Shown here piece by piece: positions 42,295 through 51,036 of a DNA stretch of 64,000 bases. Origin of the DNA: Fimbriimonadaceae bacterium. GTDB lineage: Bacteria > Armatimonadota > Fimbriimonadia > Fimbriimonadales > Fimbriimonadaceae. The notes under the pieces are model-generated. The model searched no databases. It had not been told where the DNA came from and saw nothing but the letters and a program-made list of their open reading frames with translations. A program made the translations under genes and the position numbers. Positions within the stretch are counted from its first letter, which is position 1; each line of letters opens with the position of its first letter. The DNA lies in contig CP075364.1 of the NCBI GenBank assembly GCA_019454105.1, positions 2,049,362 through 2,113,361 on the forward strand. The letters are read 5' to 3'.

Positions 42295-45047
42295 CCAACA
42301 CCCAACGCAGTCCTGTCCCGCGCCGTGAGATTGACGGTCGACCCGTTCCAGGCGACCGGCTGGACGTCAGGGCGATAGAGCCGAGACCGCTCGCACTCTG
42401 GCCAGTCAGTTGGCCAAAAATCGGCCTTTCTCTCCCCAACCTCAAGGTCGACTCCGGCCATCTTGAAAAGTAGCGGCAGTTCGTCTCCAAAGCTCTGGAG
42501 AAGGCGCACGGTCTCGGAGTCGACGGTCAGCCGGGCTTGAACTGATTGGCTGTCCTTGGCCCCAGTCTCCTTCTTCCATTCCTCAAAGGCGGAAAAGACC
42601 CACTGTCGGCTCTCGATGAGTTTCTCGAACCGTTCGTGGAGCGGACTGTCGAGCACGCTCGCGTTCAGATCCAGTCGTTCTAAGAACACTGTCGGCTTGC
42701 GGTCTATCAAAGGAACGCGCTGATAGACCTCTTCGGCTGTGTGCGGCAGGAACGGGGCTATGAGCTTGATGAGCGTGAGCAACACCTGGTGGCAAGCCCG
42801 TTGGGCCGACCGGCGCGAGGGCCAGTCGCTCCCGTCGCAATAGAGCCGGTCCTTGACCGCGTCCAGATAGAACGCGGAAAGTTCGTTGACGCAGAAATTG
42901 TGGATGAGCGACAGGGCATCGTTGAACTGAAACTTCTTCAGTTCGACGACGACGTTCTCGACCAAGCTGTCCGTTTTTTCGACGACCCATTGGTCGAGCT
43001 CCCTCAATGCGACGGCGTGGCCTGGATCATAGTCATAGAGGTTTGAAAGCAGGAACCTGAGCGTGTTCCTGACCCGGCGGTAGCCCTCGCCCGCGACCTT
43101 GAGCAGCTGGTCGCTGCACGGAACGTCGTCCTCATAGTTGACGCTCGCCGCCCAATAGCGCAAGACGTCAGCCCCGTACTTGTCGCAAACGTCGACCGGA
43201 TCGACCACGTTCCCGAGCCTTTTCGACATCTTTTGGCCATGCTCGTCGTTCACCATGCCATGTGTCACGACGGCACGATAAGGCGCCACCCCCCTCAGGG
43301 CCGTCCCAATGATCATCGAGAGGTTGAACCAGCCGCGATGCTGGTCTGAACCCTCCAGGTTCACGTCGCTTGGAAGCTCTTCCTTCCAGGTTGGCTCACA
43401 GGTCCCTTCGAGCACGACAGTATGACTGGAGCCGCTGTCGAACCAAACATCAAAGACATCTGTCTCTTTCGTGAACTCCATCTCGCCGGTCTCAGGATGC
43501 CGATAGCCTGGTGGGAGGATCGTCGAGGGCTCGGCTTCGTACCAGGCGTCGCTCCCTTCCCTTTCCACCAATTGGGCGACGGCTTCGATCGCGACCGGAT
43601 CGAGAACGGGCACGCCCGAGTCCTTGCCATAGAAGACCGGGATCCCCGCCCCCCAGGGCCGCTGGCGAGAGACGCACCAGTCTGGCCGGTTGGCGATCAT
43701 CGACCGGAACCGGGTGTGGCCCGAACGAGGAAACCACTCCACCTGATGGTCAGTCTGGTCCAGAGCTTTCTCACGGAGCCCGTCGTGATCGATGCTGACA
43801 AACCACTGCTCGGTCGCCCGGAAGATGACAGGGTTGTTGTCCCGTTCGGCGTGTGGATACGAGTGCTCGTAATCCCCGACCGCCAGAAGAGCCCCTTCCT
43901 CCCGCAGACGCTCGATAACGGCGGCCTCCGACTTCTTGTAATAGAGCCCGGCGAACTCCCCCGCCTCCTCGGTCATCATCCCGCGACCATCGACCGGACA
44001 AAGAACCGGAAGGCCGTACCTCGCGCCTGTGAAGAAGTCGTCTCGCCCATGCCCCGGAGCCGTGTGCACCACGCCCGTCCCGTCCTCAGTCGTGACATAG
44101 TCGGCAAGCACAGCCAACGACTCGCGGTCAATGATCGGGTGCCGGAAGACGGCCCCTTCGACCTCGCGCCCAGGGAACCGCCGCACGACCTCCCAGTCGC
44201 TCCAACCGCACGCCTCCGCCACCTTCTCTACCAAGCTGCCGACGAATACATAATGGTCGCCACCCACCGAGACCACCGCATACTCGTGGTCAGGGTGAAA
44301 AGCCAGAGCCAGGTTCGCAGGGATCGTCCAAGGCGTCGTCGTCCAAATGACGGCATAGACGTTCTCCAGCCCATCGAACAACGCCCAAGGCGCCTTCAAC
44401 GGGAAACGGACATAGATCGACTTGCTGACGACGTCCCGATAGACGATCTCAGTGTCGGCCAGGGCGGTCTGGGCGGTCGGCGACCACAGGGTCGGCCTCA
44501 GCCCCCGGTACACATAACCCTTCTCCACCAGGCGTTTGAAGACGCGCAGGATGCCCGCCTCGAACCGGTAGTCCATGGTGCAGTAAGGCTTGTCCCACAT
44601 GCCAAAGACCCCTAACCTCTTGAACTGCCGGGTCTGGAGTTCGACATAGGTTTTCGCGTGGTCGCGGCACGCCTGCCTCAGTTCCTTGAGCGATGGCGTG
44701 ACCTTCTTTTCGTGAAACTTGGCGAGCACCGCCTGCTCGATCGGGAGCCCGTGATTGTCGAAGCCGGGCACATAGGGACACCGATAGCCCAGCATCAGCC
44801 TGCTCCGCAACACGAAGTCCTTCAGGATCTTGTTCAGACCCGTGCCGATGTGGATCGGGCCGTTGGTGTAAGGCGGGCCGTCGTGCAGCAAGAAGCGGGG
44901 CGACTCCGCTCTTTCGCGTTCTATTAGGCGATAGACGTCCAGGGCGTCCCACTGGGCCTGGATCTGGGGCTCGCGCGTGGCAAGGTCGGCCTTCATCGGG
45001 ATCGTGAAGTCCGGGTCGGGAAGGTTCAGGGTCTCCTTCAGCTCCAT
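42291..45047 (-). CDS. ileS: Isoleucyl-tRNA synthetase
   Basis: A 918-residue class I synthetase of the bacterial type. The HIGH motif is in GPPYTNGPIHIGTGLNKILK (about residue 64), the editing domain includes VHTAPGHGRDDF, and KMSKRLGNVVD lies near residue 607. The tRNA-binding C-terminal domain is present (LPHTAEEVYQRVP). The extreme C-terminus, where bacterial enzymes usually have a CxxC...CxxC zinc ribbon, reads PECERSRLYRPDVQPVAWNG and lacks it: only one Cys remains. The rest is normal. Upstream spacing is short (27 bp to the ene-reductase stop), and no T-box leader is seen. Confidence 0.95.
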   Translation of the reverse strand: MELKETLNLPDPDFTIPMKADLATREPQIQAQWDALDVYRLIERERAESPRFLLHDGPPYTNGPIHIGTGLNKILKDFVLRSRLMLGYRCPYVPGFDNHGLPIEQAVLAKFHEKKVTPSLKELRQACRDHAKTYVELQTRQFKRLGVFGMWDKPYCTMDYRFEAGILRVFKRLVEKGYVYRGLRPTLWSPTAQTALADTEIVYRDVVSKSIYVRFPLKAPWALFDGLENVYAVIWTTTPWTIPANLALAFHPDHEYAVVSVGGDHYVFVGSLVEKVAEACGWSDWEVVRRFPGREVEGAVFRHPIIDRESLAVLADYVTTEDGTGVVHTAPGHGRDDFFTGARYGLPVLCPVDGRGMMTEEAGEFAGLYYKKSEAAVIERLREEGALLAVGDYEHSYPHAERDNNPVIFRATEQWFVSIDHDGLREKALDQTDHQVEWFPRSGHTRFRSMIANRPDWCVSRQRPWGAGIPVFYGKDSGVPVLDPVAIEAVAQLVEREGSDAWYEAEPSTILPPGYRHPETGEMEFTKETDVFDVWFDSGSSHTVVLEGTCEPTWKEELPSDVNLEGSDQHRGWFNLSMIIGTALRGVAPYRAVVTHGMVNDEHGQKMSKRLGNVVDPVDVCDKYGADVLRYWAASVNYEDDVPCSDQLLKVAGEGYRRVRNTLRFLLSNLYDYDPGHAVALRELDQWVVEKTDSLVENVVVELKKFQFNDALSLIHNFCVNELSAFYLDAVKDRLYCDGSDWPSRRSAQRACHQVLLTLIKLIAPFLPHTAEEVYQRVPLIDRKPTVFLERLDLNASVLDSPLHERFEKLIESRQWVFSAFEEWKKETGAKDSQSVQARLTVDSETVRLLQSFGDELPLLFKMAGVDLEVGERKADFWPTDWPECERSRLYRPDVQPVAWNGSTVNLTARDRTALGVG

Positions 45048-45074
45048 CGCGCTGGAGCCGAGTCTACCGGCTCG

Positions 45075-46151
45075 TCACCCGACGGCCCAAGCGTACTGCG
45101 AGGGCCACGGCGGATCCGCCCCGAGTTCCCGCGCCGCCCTCAGGGCCCAGTGCGGGTCGCGCAGCATCTCACGGCCCAAGAAGACCAGATCGGCCCGCCC
45201 CTCGGCGACGATGGCCTCGGCCTGGGCGGGCTCGGTGATGAGGCCGACAGCGCCTGTCGACATCCCTGTCTCCCGCCGGACACGCTCGGCGAACTCCACT
45301 TGATAGCCCGGCCCGACCGGAACCACCGCGTCGGGCAACGTCCCGCCGCTTGAGCAGTCCATCAAGTCCAGTCCCAGCGGCCTCAGCACCCGGGCCAGCT
45401 CCACCGTCTCGTCCGGCGTCCATCCGCCCTCGGCCCAGTCCGTCGCCGAGACCCGCATGAAGAGCGGCCGGTCGTCGGGCCAGACCTCCCGCACTGCCGT
45501 CACCAACTCGCGGTGCAACCGGGTGCGCCCCTCGAACGACCCGCCATAACCGTCCGTCCGCTGGTTCGAGAGCGGCGAGAGGAACTGGTGGAGCAGGTAG
45601 CCGTGGGCCGAGTGCAGTTCCACCACCTCGAAACCCGCCGCCAGGGCCCGACGGGTCGAGGCGACGAACCACTCGACCACCTGGCCTGGATCGACTGAGA
45701 CCGGTGACGGGGCGCCCTCTCGGAAGGGCACCGGGCTCGGGCCTAGCCTCTCAAAGGGCCAGGAGCCGGGCCCGTCGCCTGGGGGCAGATAGCCCCTGAC
45801 CGGCGACCAGGGACGGTGCGTGCCTGCCTTGCGCCCGGCATGGGCCAGTTGGATGGCCGGCACCGCCCCGAGCGCGCGCACCGCCTCCGCCACCCGGGCG
45901 AGCGGCCCGACGTGGTCGTCGGACCAGATCCCGAGGTCTTGGGGGCTGATCCTCCCGTCGGCGGTCACGGCCGTCGCCTCGGCCATGACGAGACCGCACC
46001 CGCCGACCGCTCGAGCCCCCAGATGGACGACGTGCCAGTCAGTCGCCAAACCGTCGCACGCTTCGCACGAGTAGGTGCACATCGGCGACAGTGCCACCCG
46101 ATTGCGAAGGGTCGTACCCCTCAGGGACAAGGGCTCGAAAAGGGCCGCCAT
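45075..46151 (-). CDS. Old-yellow-enzyme family NADH:flavin oxidoreductase (YqjM/NamA-like)
   Basis: A 358-residue FMN enzyme. Markers of the thermophilic-like YqjM branch are RNRVALSPMCTYSCEACDG with the redox-tuning Cys, AIQLAHAGRKA, the catalytic region ELHSAHGYLLHQFLSPLSNQRTDGYGGSFEGR, and GRADLVFLGREMLRDPHWALRAA. It reduces activated C=C bonds with NADPH. The ATG at 46151 shares one base with the stop of the 5'-nucleotidase gene (TGATG), so the two are translationally linked. Confidence 0.92.
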   Translation of the reverse strand: MAALFEPLSLRGTTLRNRVALSPMCTYSCEACDGLATDWHVVHLGARAVGGCGLVMAEATAVTADGRISPQDLGIWSDDHVGPLARVAEAVRALGAVPAIQLAHAGRKAGTHRPWSPVRGYLPPGDGPGSWPFERLGPSPVPFREGAPSPVSVDPGQVVEWFVASTRRALAAGFEVVELHSAHGYLLHQFLSPLSNQRTDGYGGSFEGRTRLHRELVTAVREVWPDDRPLFMRVSATDWAEGGWTPDETVELARVLRPLGLDLMDCSSGGTLPDAVVPVGPGYQVEFAERVRRETGMSTGAVGLITEPAQAEAIVAEGRADLVFLGREMLRDPHWALRAARELGADPPWPSQYAWAVG

Positions 46152-47668
46152 CAGCCGCCGACGACCTTGATCCGCCCTTCCGCCTTGGGGGCCAGGGGAC
46201 TGCGGGCCTTGACCCAAGCGATGAAGGCGTCCACATCGATCATCCCGGTGTCGTACTTGTAGCGGCTTGAGTCACGCACCTGGACGATCCCGTCGCCCCC
46301 GCCTGCCACGAACGAGTTCCAGGTCGTCCGGTAGAACCGATCCATCACCAGCGGCTCGCCCGCGATGACGACGTCGCGCACTTGGCGACCCTCGGGTTGC
46401 TTGCGGTCAAGGGTGAACGAGCTCCCCGCCGAGACGAACAGCTTGCCCGATTGCAGGGCGGCCAGGATCTCCTCGCCCGTCAAGTCGGCCACCACCAATG
46501 TGTTGGCGAAAGGCTGGACGTTGATGAGCTGGCCATAGGTCACCGGCCCCGCCTCGAATCCGGCCCGCACCCCGCCCGAGTTCATGAACGCGACCACCGA
46601 TCCGTTCTGCCGCGTCGCTTCCAGCATCGCGTCTGTGATCAGGTCGGCCATCGCTCCCTGGCCCGGCTCGCTCCTCGCTACGTCCACCGTCGTCTCCCCC
46701 ACCTTTTGGTTCATCAGGGCCTCGATCGGTTTCTTGAGAGCGGCGACGAGGGCCGCTACCTCTGGCTTTTCTGGGATGGTGTCGACCACCGGCACCGGGG
46801 CCCCCTCCCATCCGATGACCCGGCCGTCGTCGTCGAAGTTCACCCGAAGCCTCCCCAGCACCTTGGCCCACTCCCAGGCCTGCACGACCAACGTCGTACC
46901 GCCCGCTTGGTCTTTGGCGACGGTCGGATAGTCGCCCCGGCTCGGGGTCGGGCCCGGCAGTTCGGGCGCGCCGAGCAGGCTATGGCTGTGGCCGCCCACG
47001 ATCACGTCCGCTCCCCGGAGCTGCTTGGCGAGGGCCAGGTCCTCTTGGTAGCCGATGTGGCTCACCACGACGATCTTGTTGACCCCAACTGCCGTCAACC
47101 GGTCGATTTCGGTCTGGACGCTCTCCACCAGCGGCTTCATCGTGACCGTCTCGCCCGGATTCGAGATCTGGGGCAGGTCTTCGGTCACGCATCCGACGAA
47201 CCCGACCTTCTCCCCGCCGATCTCGATGGCGACGCTTGGCACGACCCTTTCCAGCGACGGCTCCCGTGAGAGGTCAAGGTTGGCCGACAGGATCGGGAAC
47301 TGGGCGAGCCGCACAAAGTTGGCGAGCACGCCCGGCCCACGGTCGAACTCATGGTTGCCGAGGGCCATCACGTCCACTCCGAGCTGTTTGAGCACGGCCA
47401 GGTCGGCGAGGCCCTCGTACACATTGAAGTAAAGCGTGCCCTGGAACGCGTCGCCCGCATGGACGAAGACCGGGTTCGGGTCGCTGGCCCGGAACTGGTC
47501 GAGCAAGGTCGCGAGACGGGCCATGCCCCCGATCTCCTTCCGGTTCATGACGGACGGCTCGATCCGGGAGTGGGTGTCGTTTACATGGAGCAAGGTGAGC
47601 TTGTAGTCGGCCAGAGCCGACACCGGCGCCCAACAGGCGAGCAAGAATGAGAGCGTCGCGCGGACCAT
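46151..47668 (-). CDS. Exported 5'-nucleotidase / UshA-type metallophosphatase
   Basis: A 505-residue protein with a signal peptide (MVRATLSFLLACWAPVSALA). The metallophosphatase domain shows the dimetal ligands in LHVNDTHSR, HAGDAFQG, ALGNHEFDRG, VVSHIGY and GGHSHS. A linker (about 320) leads to the 5_nucleotid_C substrate-binding domain (AFMNSGGVRAGFEAGPVTYGQ; VQPFANTLVV). It hydrolyses nucleotides or UDP-sugars in the periplasm to recover nucleosides and phosphate. The ATG at 47668 gives the signal peptide directly. It is divergent from the isochorismatase-type gene. Confidence 0.93.
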   Translation of the reverse strand: MVRATLSFLLACWAPVSALADYKLTLLHVNDTHSRIEPSVMNRKEIGGMARLATLLDQFRASDPNPVFVHAGDAFQGTLYFNVYEGLADLAVLKQLGVDVMALGNHEFDRGPGVLANFVRLAQFPILSANLDLSREPSLERVVPSVAIEIGGEKVGFVGCVTEDLPQISNPGETVTMKPLVESVQTEIDRLTAVGVNKIVVVSHIGYQEDLALAKQLRGADVIVGGHSHSLLGAPELPGPTPSRGDYPTVAKDQAGGTTLVVQAWEWAKVLGRLRVNFDDDGRVIGWEGAPVPVVDTIPEKPEVAALVAALKKPIEALMNQKVGETTVDVARSEPGQGAMADLITDAMLEATRQNGSVVAFMNSGGVRAGFEAGPVTYGQLINVQPFANTLVVADLTGEEILAALQSGKLFVSAGSSFTLDRKQPEGRQVRDVVIAGEPLVMDRFYRTTWNSFVAGGGDGIVQVRDSSRYKYDTGMIDVDAFIAWVKARSPLAPKAEGRIKVVGG

Positions 47669-47679
47669 GGGCCGAGGTT

Positions 47680-47723
47680 TACCCTGGGGCCGGCACCTGT
47701 TCCCGCCTCCTGGCCCCTGGGTA
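47680..47723. promoter_or_regulatory. Inverted repeat in the divergent nucleotidase/hydrolase promoter gap
   Basis: TACCCTGGGGCC (47680-47691) and GGCCCCTGGGTA (47712-47723) form a 12-base inverted repeat with one mismatch and a 20-base spacer. It sits midway in the 66-bp gap between two divergent genes. It may be an operator for both, or a degenerate relic of the intergenic repeats. Confidence 0.35.
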
Positions 47724-47734
47724 CGCTTGCCACC

Positions 47735-48286
47735 ATGCTGGCCCGCCTCGAAGACTCGGCCCTGATCGTCGTGGACATGCAACCGACCTTCCTTGGCCCC
47801 GTGTGGGAGGGCGAACGGGTGCTCGGCCGGTGCCGGTTCATCGCCGAGTGCGCTCGGCTGTTGGGCGTGCCCATCCTCGTGACCGAGCAATATCCCGAAC
47901 GCATGGGCGGCACCGAACCCGGCCTGCTCCAGGCCACGGAAGCGGCGCCGATCGCCAAGATGAGCTTCAGTTGCCTGGGAGAGAAGGAGTTCCGCAAGGC
48001 GTGGAAGGCCCTGGACCGGGAGCAGGCCGTGATCGTCGGCATCGAGACCCACATCTGCGTGACCCAGACCGCTTACGACCTGCTTGAGGACGAGGTCGAC
48101 GTGATCGTGTGCCTGGACGCGGTCTCAGCCCGGAGCGAGGATCGGCACAAGGCGGCGGTGAAGAGGATGCGCGACGAAGGGGCGGGGGTGGCGCACACCG
48201 AGTCGGTGGTCTATGAGTGGATGCAGTCGGCCGAGCACGACCGCTTCCGGGACGTGCTCGCGGTGGTGAAGCGCTTCACGGGCTGA
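47735..48286 (+). CDS. Isochorismatase-family cysteine hydrolase
   Basis: A 183-residue isochorismatase-like hydrolase. The catalytic triad can be placed: Asp in LIVVDMQPTF (residue 14), Lys in IAKMSFSCLG (about 75) and Cys in GIETHICVTQTAYDLL (about 107), with the cis-peptide region before it. This is the nicotinamidase/YcaC-type fold; the isochorismate-specific features are not evident, so substrate remains open. A palindromic repeat begins 77 bp after the stop. Confidence 0.88.
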   Translation: MLARLEDSALIVVDMQPTFLGPVWEGERVLGRCRFIAECARLLGVPILVTEQYPERMGGTEPGLLQATEAAPIAKMSFSCLGEKEFRKAWKALDREQAVIVGIETHICVTQTAYDLLEDEVDVIVCLDAVSARSEDRHKAAVKRMRDEGAGVAHTESVVYEWMQSAEHDRFRDVLAVVKRFTG

Positions 48287-48362
48287 GGATCGGGAAGCTT
48301 CTGGCAGGCGAGGGCCCCATGCTGGTCGCGCAGGGTCTCGAGGAGGGCCAAGCGTCCGCGTC

Positions 48363-48405
48363 TCCCCCACCCCCGTGGCGGGGGAGGGGGCAGGGGGTGG
48401 GGCTC
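48363..48405. repeat. Palindromic repeat, family 1 (variant core)
   Basis: CCCCCACCCCC, GTGGC, GGGGGAGGGGG, CAGGGGGTGGGG: the core is altered to GTGGC. It is the first of a stack of repeats that fills the 668-bp gap 48287-48954; apart from these repeats I see no gene in the gap. Confidence 0.88.
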
Positions 48406-48423
48406 ACCAGCGGAGTGCGGTGG

Positions 48424-48574
48424 CTCGCCAGCGGAGTGCGGGGGCTTGCCCCCGCTGTGGAGTGGCCGGCTCGCCGGCCCGAAGACGGCCCTTCCGGCGT
48501 CACAGGGAGCGGCACTCCGGAGTGCGGGGGCTTGCCCCCGCTGTGGAGTGGCCGGCTCGCCGGCCCGGACAAGC
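48424..48574. repeat. Palindromic repeat, family 2, two tandem copies
   Basis: Each copy reads GAGTGCGGGGGCTTGCCCCC, GCTGTGGAGTGGCCGGCT and CGCCGGCCC: two hairpins (GGGGGC-TT-GCCCCC and GGCCGGC-TC-GCCGGCC) joined by GCTGTGGAGT. The copies start near 48437 and 48520. Short open frames across them are products of the repeat (CGGLPPLWSGRLAG in one frame), not genes. Confidence 0.88.
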
Positions 48575-48647
48575 CCCGCCTGCGGGCACGCCAGGTGCCA
48601 CGCGAGTCCGGCCAGCCCCGAAGGCCATCGCGTGGGCCCCCACACCT

Positions 48648-48802
48648 TGGGGAGCCTCAACCCTGCGAGGGTTGAGGCATGAGACCAAGAGCGGGCCGAT
48701 CAGCCGGACTGAAGTCCGGCAGTCCAAAGCCGGGCCAAGGCCCGGCACTCCGGAGAACCCCCTCCCCCGTTACGGGGGAGGGGGCAGGGGGTGGGGGCCT
48801 AG
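48648..48802. repeat. Family 3 repeat followed by a family 1 copy
   Basis: First comes a hairpin with arms GCCTCAACCC and GGGTTGAGGC. It is followed by AGCCGGACTGAAGTCCGGCA and AAAGCCGGGCCAAGGCCCGG. A family-1 palindrome with tail follows at 48759-48800. The same order of elements recurs at 54358-54546. The remaining 48803-48954 shows no clear feature. Confidence 0.85.
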
Positions 48803-48954
48803 GCGCAGGAACCGAGCAGGGCGGCACGCTGGACCAAGCCCCGGCAGACCACGACCAAACGCCCAGACTGGAGCCCCTCCCCCCAGATGGCGGTGGCGCG
48901 CGCATCCTGACGCAAAGCCTGCCGTTTGGCGGCATTACCAGTGCGTTCCGACCC

Positions 48955-50778
48955 CTACCCCTTCTTGGCCAAGACGACCAAACGGAACCGCACCGTCAGG
49001 TTCGAGCCGTTGTAGACGTCCCGAATCGTGGCCGTGCCCGGGTAGATCCCCTGATTGAGCTTTCCGGCCTCGGCGGTCAGTTCAAAGGTCAGCTTCTCCT
49101 TCCCACCCGCCACCACTTCGCCCAGCCCGTTCCTCACCGCCAGCCACACGGGCAGGCCCTGAACCCGATAGGCTAACCCGACCTCGCCCGTGTTCCCGAT
49201 CTCGATGTCGGCGGGCCACCCCTCGAATGGGCCCCCGACCGGCCCAACAAAGACGATCGTGTCCTCGTGCTCCTTGGTCAGTGCGGCGACTGCCGCCCCC
49301 ATGCCGCTGACGGCGACTCGAGTGTCCCAAGTCCTCCAGCTCTCCGCGACCATGCCGAAGAGCCAGATCTTCTGTCGTGACGCCCCGCTTGCGAGGTCGC
49401 CGCCATCAAGGCAAGCGGCCGTATAGTCCCCCCATCGTGGCAGCTCGACGCCATCCTCCTTGTACTCATATGCCTTCTCGCTCTTGATCACATAGTCGCT
49501 GCCGTCAGCGACCCCGTTCACCGCCGTCAAGTACGCCAGCGAAGGGTTGATCTCTGGAGACTTCCCGCTCACGGTGTACACAGCCAGGACGTTGCCCTTC
49601 TTATCGGCGGCGACGCCGGGGTAGCCGCGATACTGGCCCTGGGCAGCGTGAACGAGGGTGTGCTTGAGAGAACCCCAGTAGGGGTCGATGAAATAGACTC
49701 GCACTGCGTTCCCTTCGCCCGCGGGACGCTCCCATCTCTCGCCCGACGAGTTGACCGCCGCCAGCAAATAGTTGCCGTCCGGCAACCTCTGGACCGTCAC
49801 ACTCGTGAGCCGACAGTCCCCCGCGTTGATCCTGACCTTGGACGGCTGGAGGGCGTCGTTCGGCCGGCTGTGCTCCTTGATCGTCACATCGACCGGGATC
49901 AGGTCTGGGCTGGCGTTGTTGGGACCGGCGATCTTGACCAAGCGCATGGTCGTCGATCCCAACCGCGGCACTGAGGCGATGACCCCGTCGATCGTCCGCC
50001 GCCATTCGGCGATCTGCGTGTACATGACCGCCGACCGGGGGCTGAACTCCGACCGGACGCCAGACACCTTCGCACCCGAGCCCGTGCCCCCGCGAAAGAG
50101 GACTTGCTTGTCCAGCAAGAGGATCCGCGAGTGGTCGAAGACCGCTCTCCGCCAGTCGGCTCCAAGCATCTGGTTGCCGGAGGCATAGAGCGCTTGGGCC
50201 CCGACGCCCAGATCCCAGTGGTCCGCCCACGTCGGCCTTCCGTTCGCGTTCGGAAACTCAGCCTCGATGAAGAAGTGCTTCCAGGCCTGCTCGGGCGACT
50301 CGTGCTGGGCCGCGCTCACGATGATCCGCGACACCTTGGTGTCGTCCTTCACCCCGAGCCATAGCATCGCGAAGCGCCTCTCCCAGGGGTCGAAGACGAG
50401 CTTCGGGTCGAAGTAGCTGTAAGAGTCGTCACCAAGAAAGTCCTTGGTCTTCGATTCGCTGATCACGTCGCCGGACTTGGAGCGGATCTGGACCACCCCG
50501 TTGGCAGCGACCACGACGTGCTTCAGACCGACCGCGATGGCCGCATCGGCCGGCGTCACCGGATCGATCCCTGACCCGATATAGGTCTGCTTCGGCCCTT
50601 GCTGTACGACCAAGAGCGGATGCGGCCCGGCAGGCTCGTGCGATGGAGCCAGGGCGGCTTTGGCCACCGGTCGCACCATCCGGTCAGGAACGCTTGTCGT
50701 GACCCGGTCGATCCGCACCGGCGTCCACTGGGCGGACACCGGAACGGCCATGACCGCCAGGATCGACGCTATGAACAT
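48955..50778 (-). CDS. Large secreted protein of unknown function
   Basis: A 607-residue protein with a signal peptide (MFIASILAVMAVPVSAQ). The body looks like a beta-propeller-type exported protein: repeated blocks with FDPKLVFDPWERRFAMLWLG, GRPTWADHWDLGVGAQALYA, GQYRGYPGVAADKKGNVLAV and LPRWGDYTAACLDGG recall secreted proteins that contain sialidase/BNR-like repeats. The last 80 residues (EIGNTGEVGLAYRVQGLPVW; LNQGIYPGTATIRDV) form a separate beta-sandwich. No catalytic motif is identified. It is flanked by repeat arrays on both sides. Confidence 0.7.
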   Translation of the reverse strand: MFIASILAVMAVPVSAQWTPVRIDRVTTSVPDRMVRPVAKAALAPSHEPAGPHPLLVVQQGPKQTYIGSGIDPVTPADAAIAVGLKHVVVAANGVVQIRSKSGDVISESKTKDFLGDDSYSYFDPKLVFDPWERRFAMLWLGVKDDTKVSRIIVSAAQHESPEQAWKHFFIEAEFPNANGRPTWADHWDLGVGAQALYASGNQMLGADWRRAVFDHSRILLLDKQVLFRGGTGSGAKVSGVRSEFSPRSAVMYTQIAEWRRTIDGVIASVPRLGSTTMRLVKIAGPNNASPDLIPVDVTIKEHSRPNDALQPSKVRINAGDCRLTSVTVQRLPDGNYLLAAVNSSGERWERPAGEGNAVRVYFIDPYWGSLKHTLVHAAQGQYRGYPGVAADKKGNVLAVYTVSGKSPEINPSLAYLTAVNGVADGSDYVIKSEKAYEYKEDGVELPRWGDYTAACLDGGDLASGASRQKIWLFGMVAESWRTWDTRVAVSGMGAAVAALTKEHEDTIVFVGPVGGPFEGWPADIEIGNTGEVGLAYRVQGLPVWLAVRNGLGEVVAGGKEKLTFELTAEAGKLNQGIYPGTATIRDVYNGSNLTVRFRLVVLAKKG

Positions 50779-50901
50779 CGGACGACTCCGTATCTCGGAT
50801 TATAGCACAGGGGCGACCCATTGACAGCTTGCTATCGTGGCCCACCGGAGTTCGTCAGGAAATCGGCACCCAGAGCACTGTGGCTTGACCCCTGAAGCGA
50901 C

Positions 50902-50965
50902 CTCGGAGTGCGGGGGCTTGCCCCCGCTGTGGATTGGCCGGCTCGCCGGCCCGAGGGCCCCTGCA
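50902..50965. repeat. Palindromic repeat, family 2
   Basis: One copy (GGAGTGCGGGGGCTTGCCCC then CGCTGTGGATTGGCCGGCTC and GCCGGCCC) in the 258-bp gap upstream of the large secreted protein and downstream of the porin. Nothing else is seen in that gap. Confidence 0.88.
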
Positions 50966-51036
50966 CCACGCCCAGTTCCAAGCCGGGCCTGCCCCTTCCA
51001 GAGTGACCCGGTCGCAACGAACCTGCGCGCCGACCA

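Noticed and set aside
48287-48954. Several open frames of 80 to 230 codons in the gap
   Set aside because: They are made of the palindromic repeats (recurring CGGLPPLWSGRLAG and PPPAPSPVTGEG) rather than protein-coding sequence.
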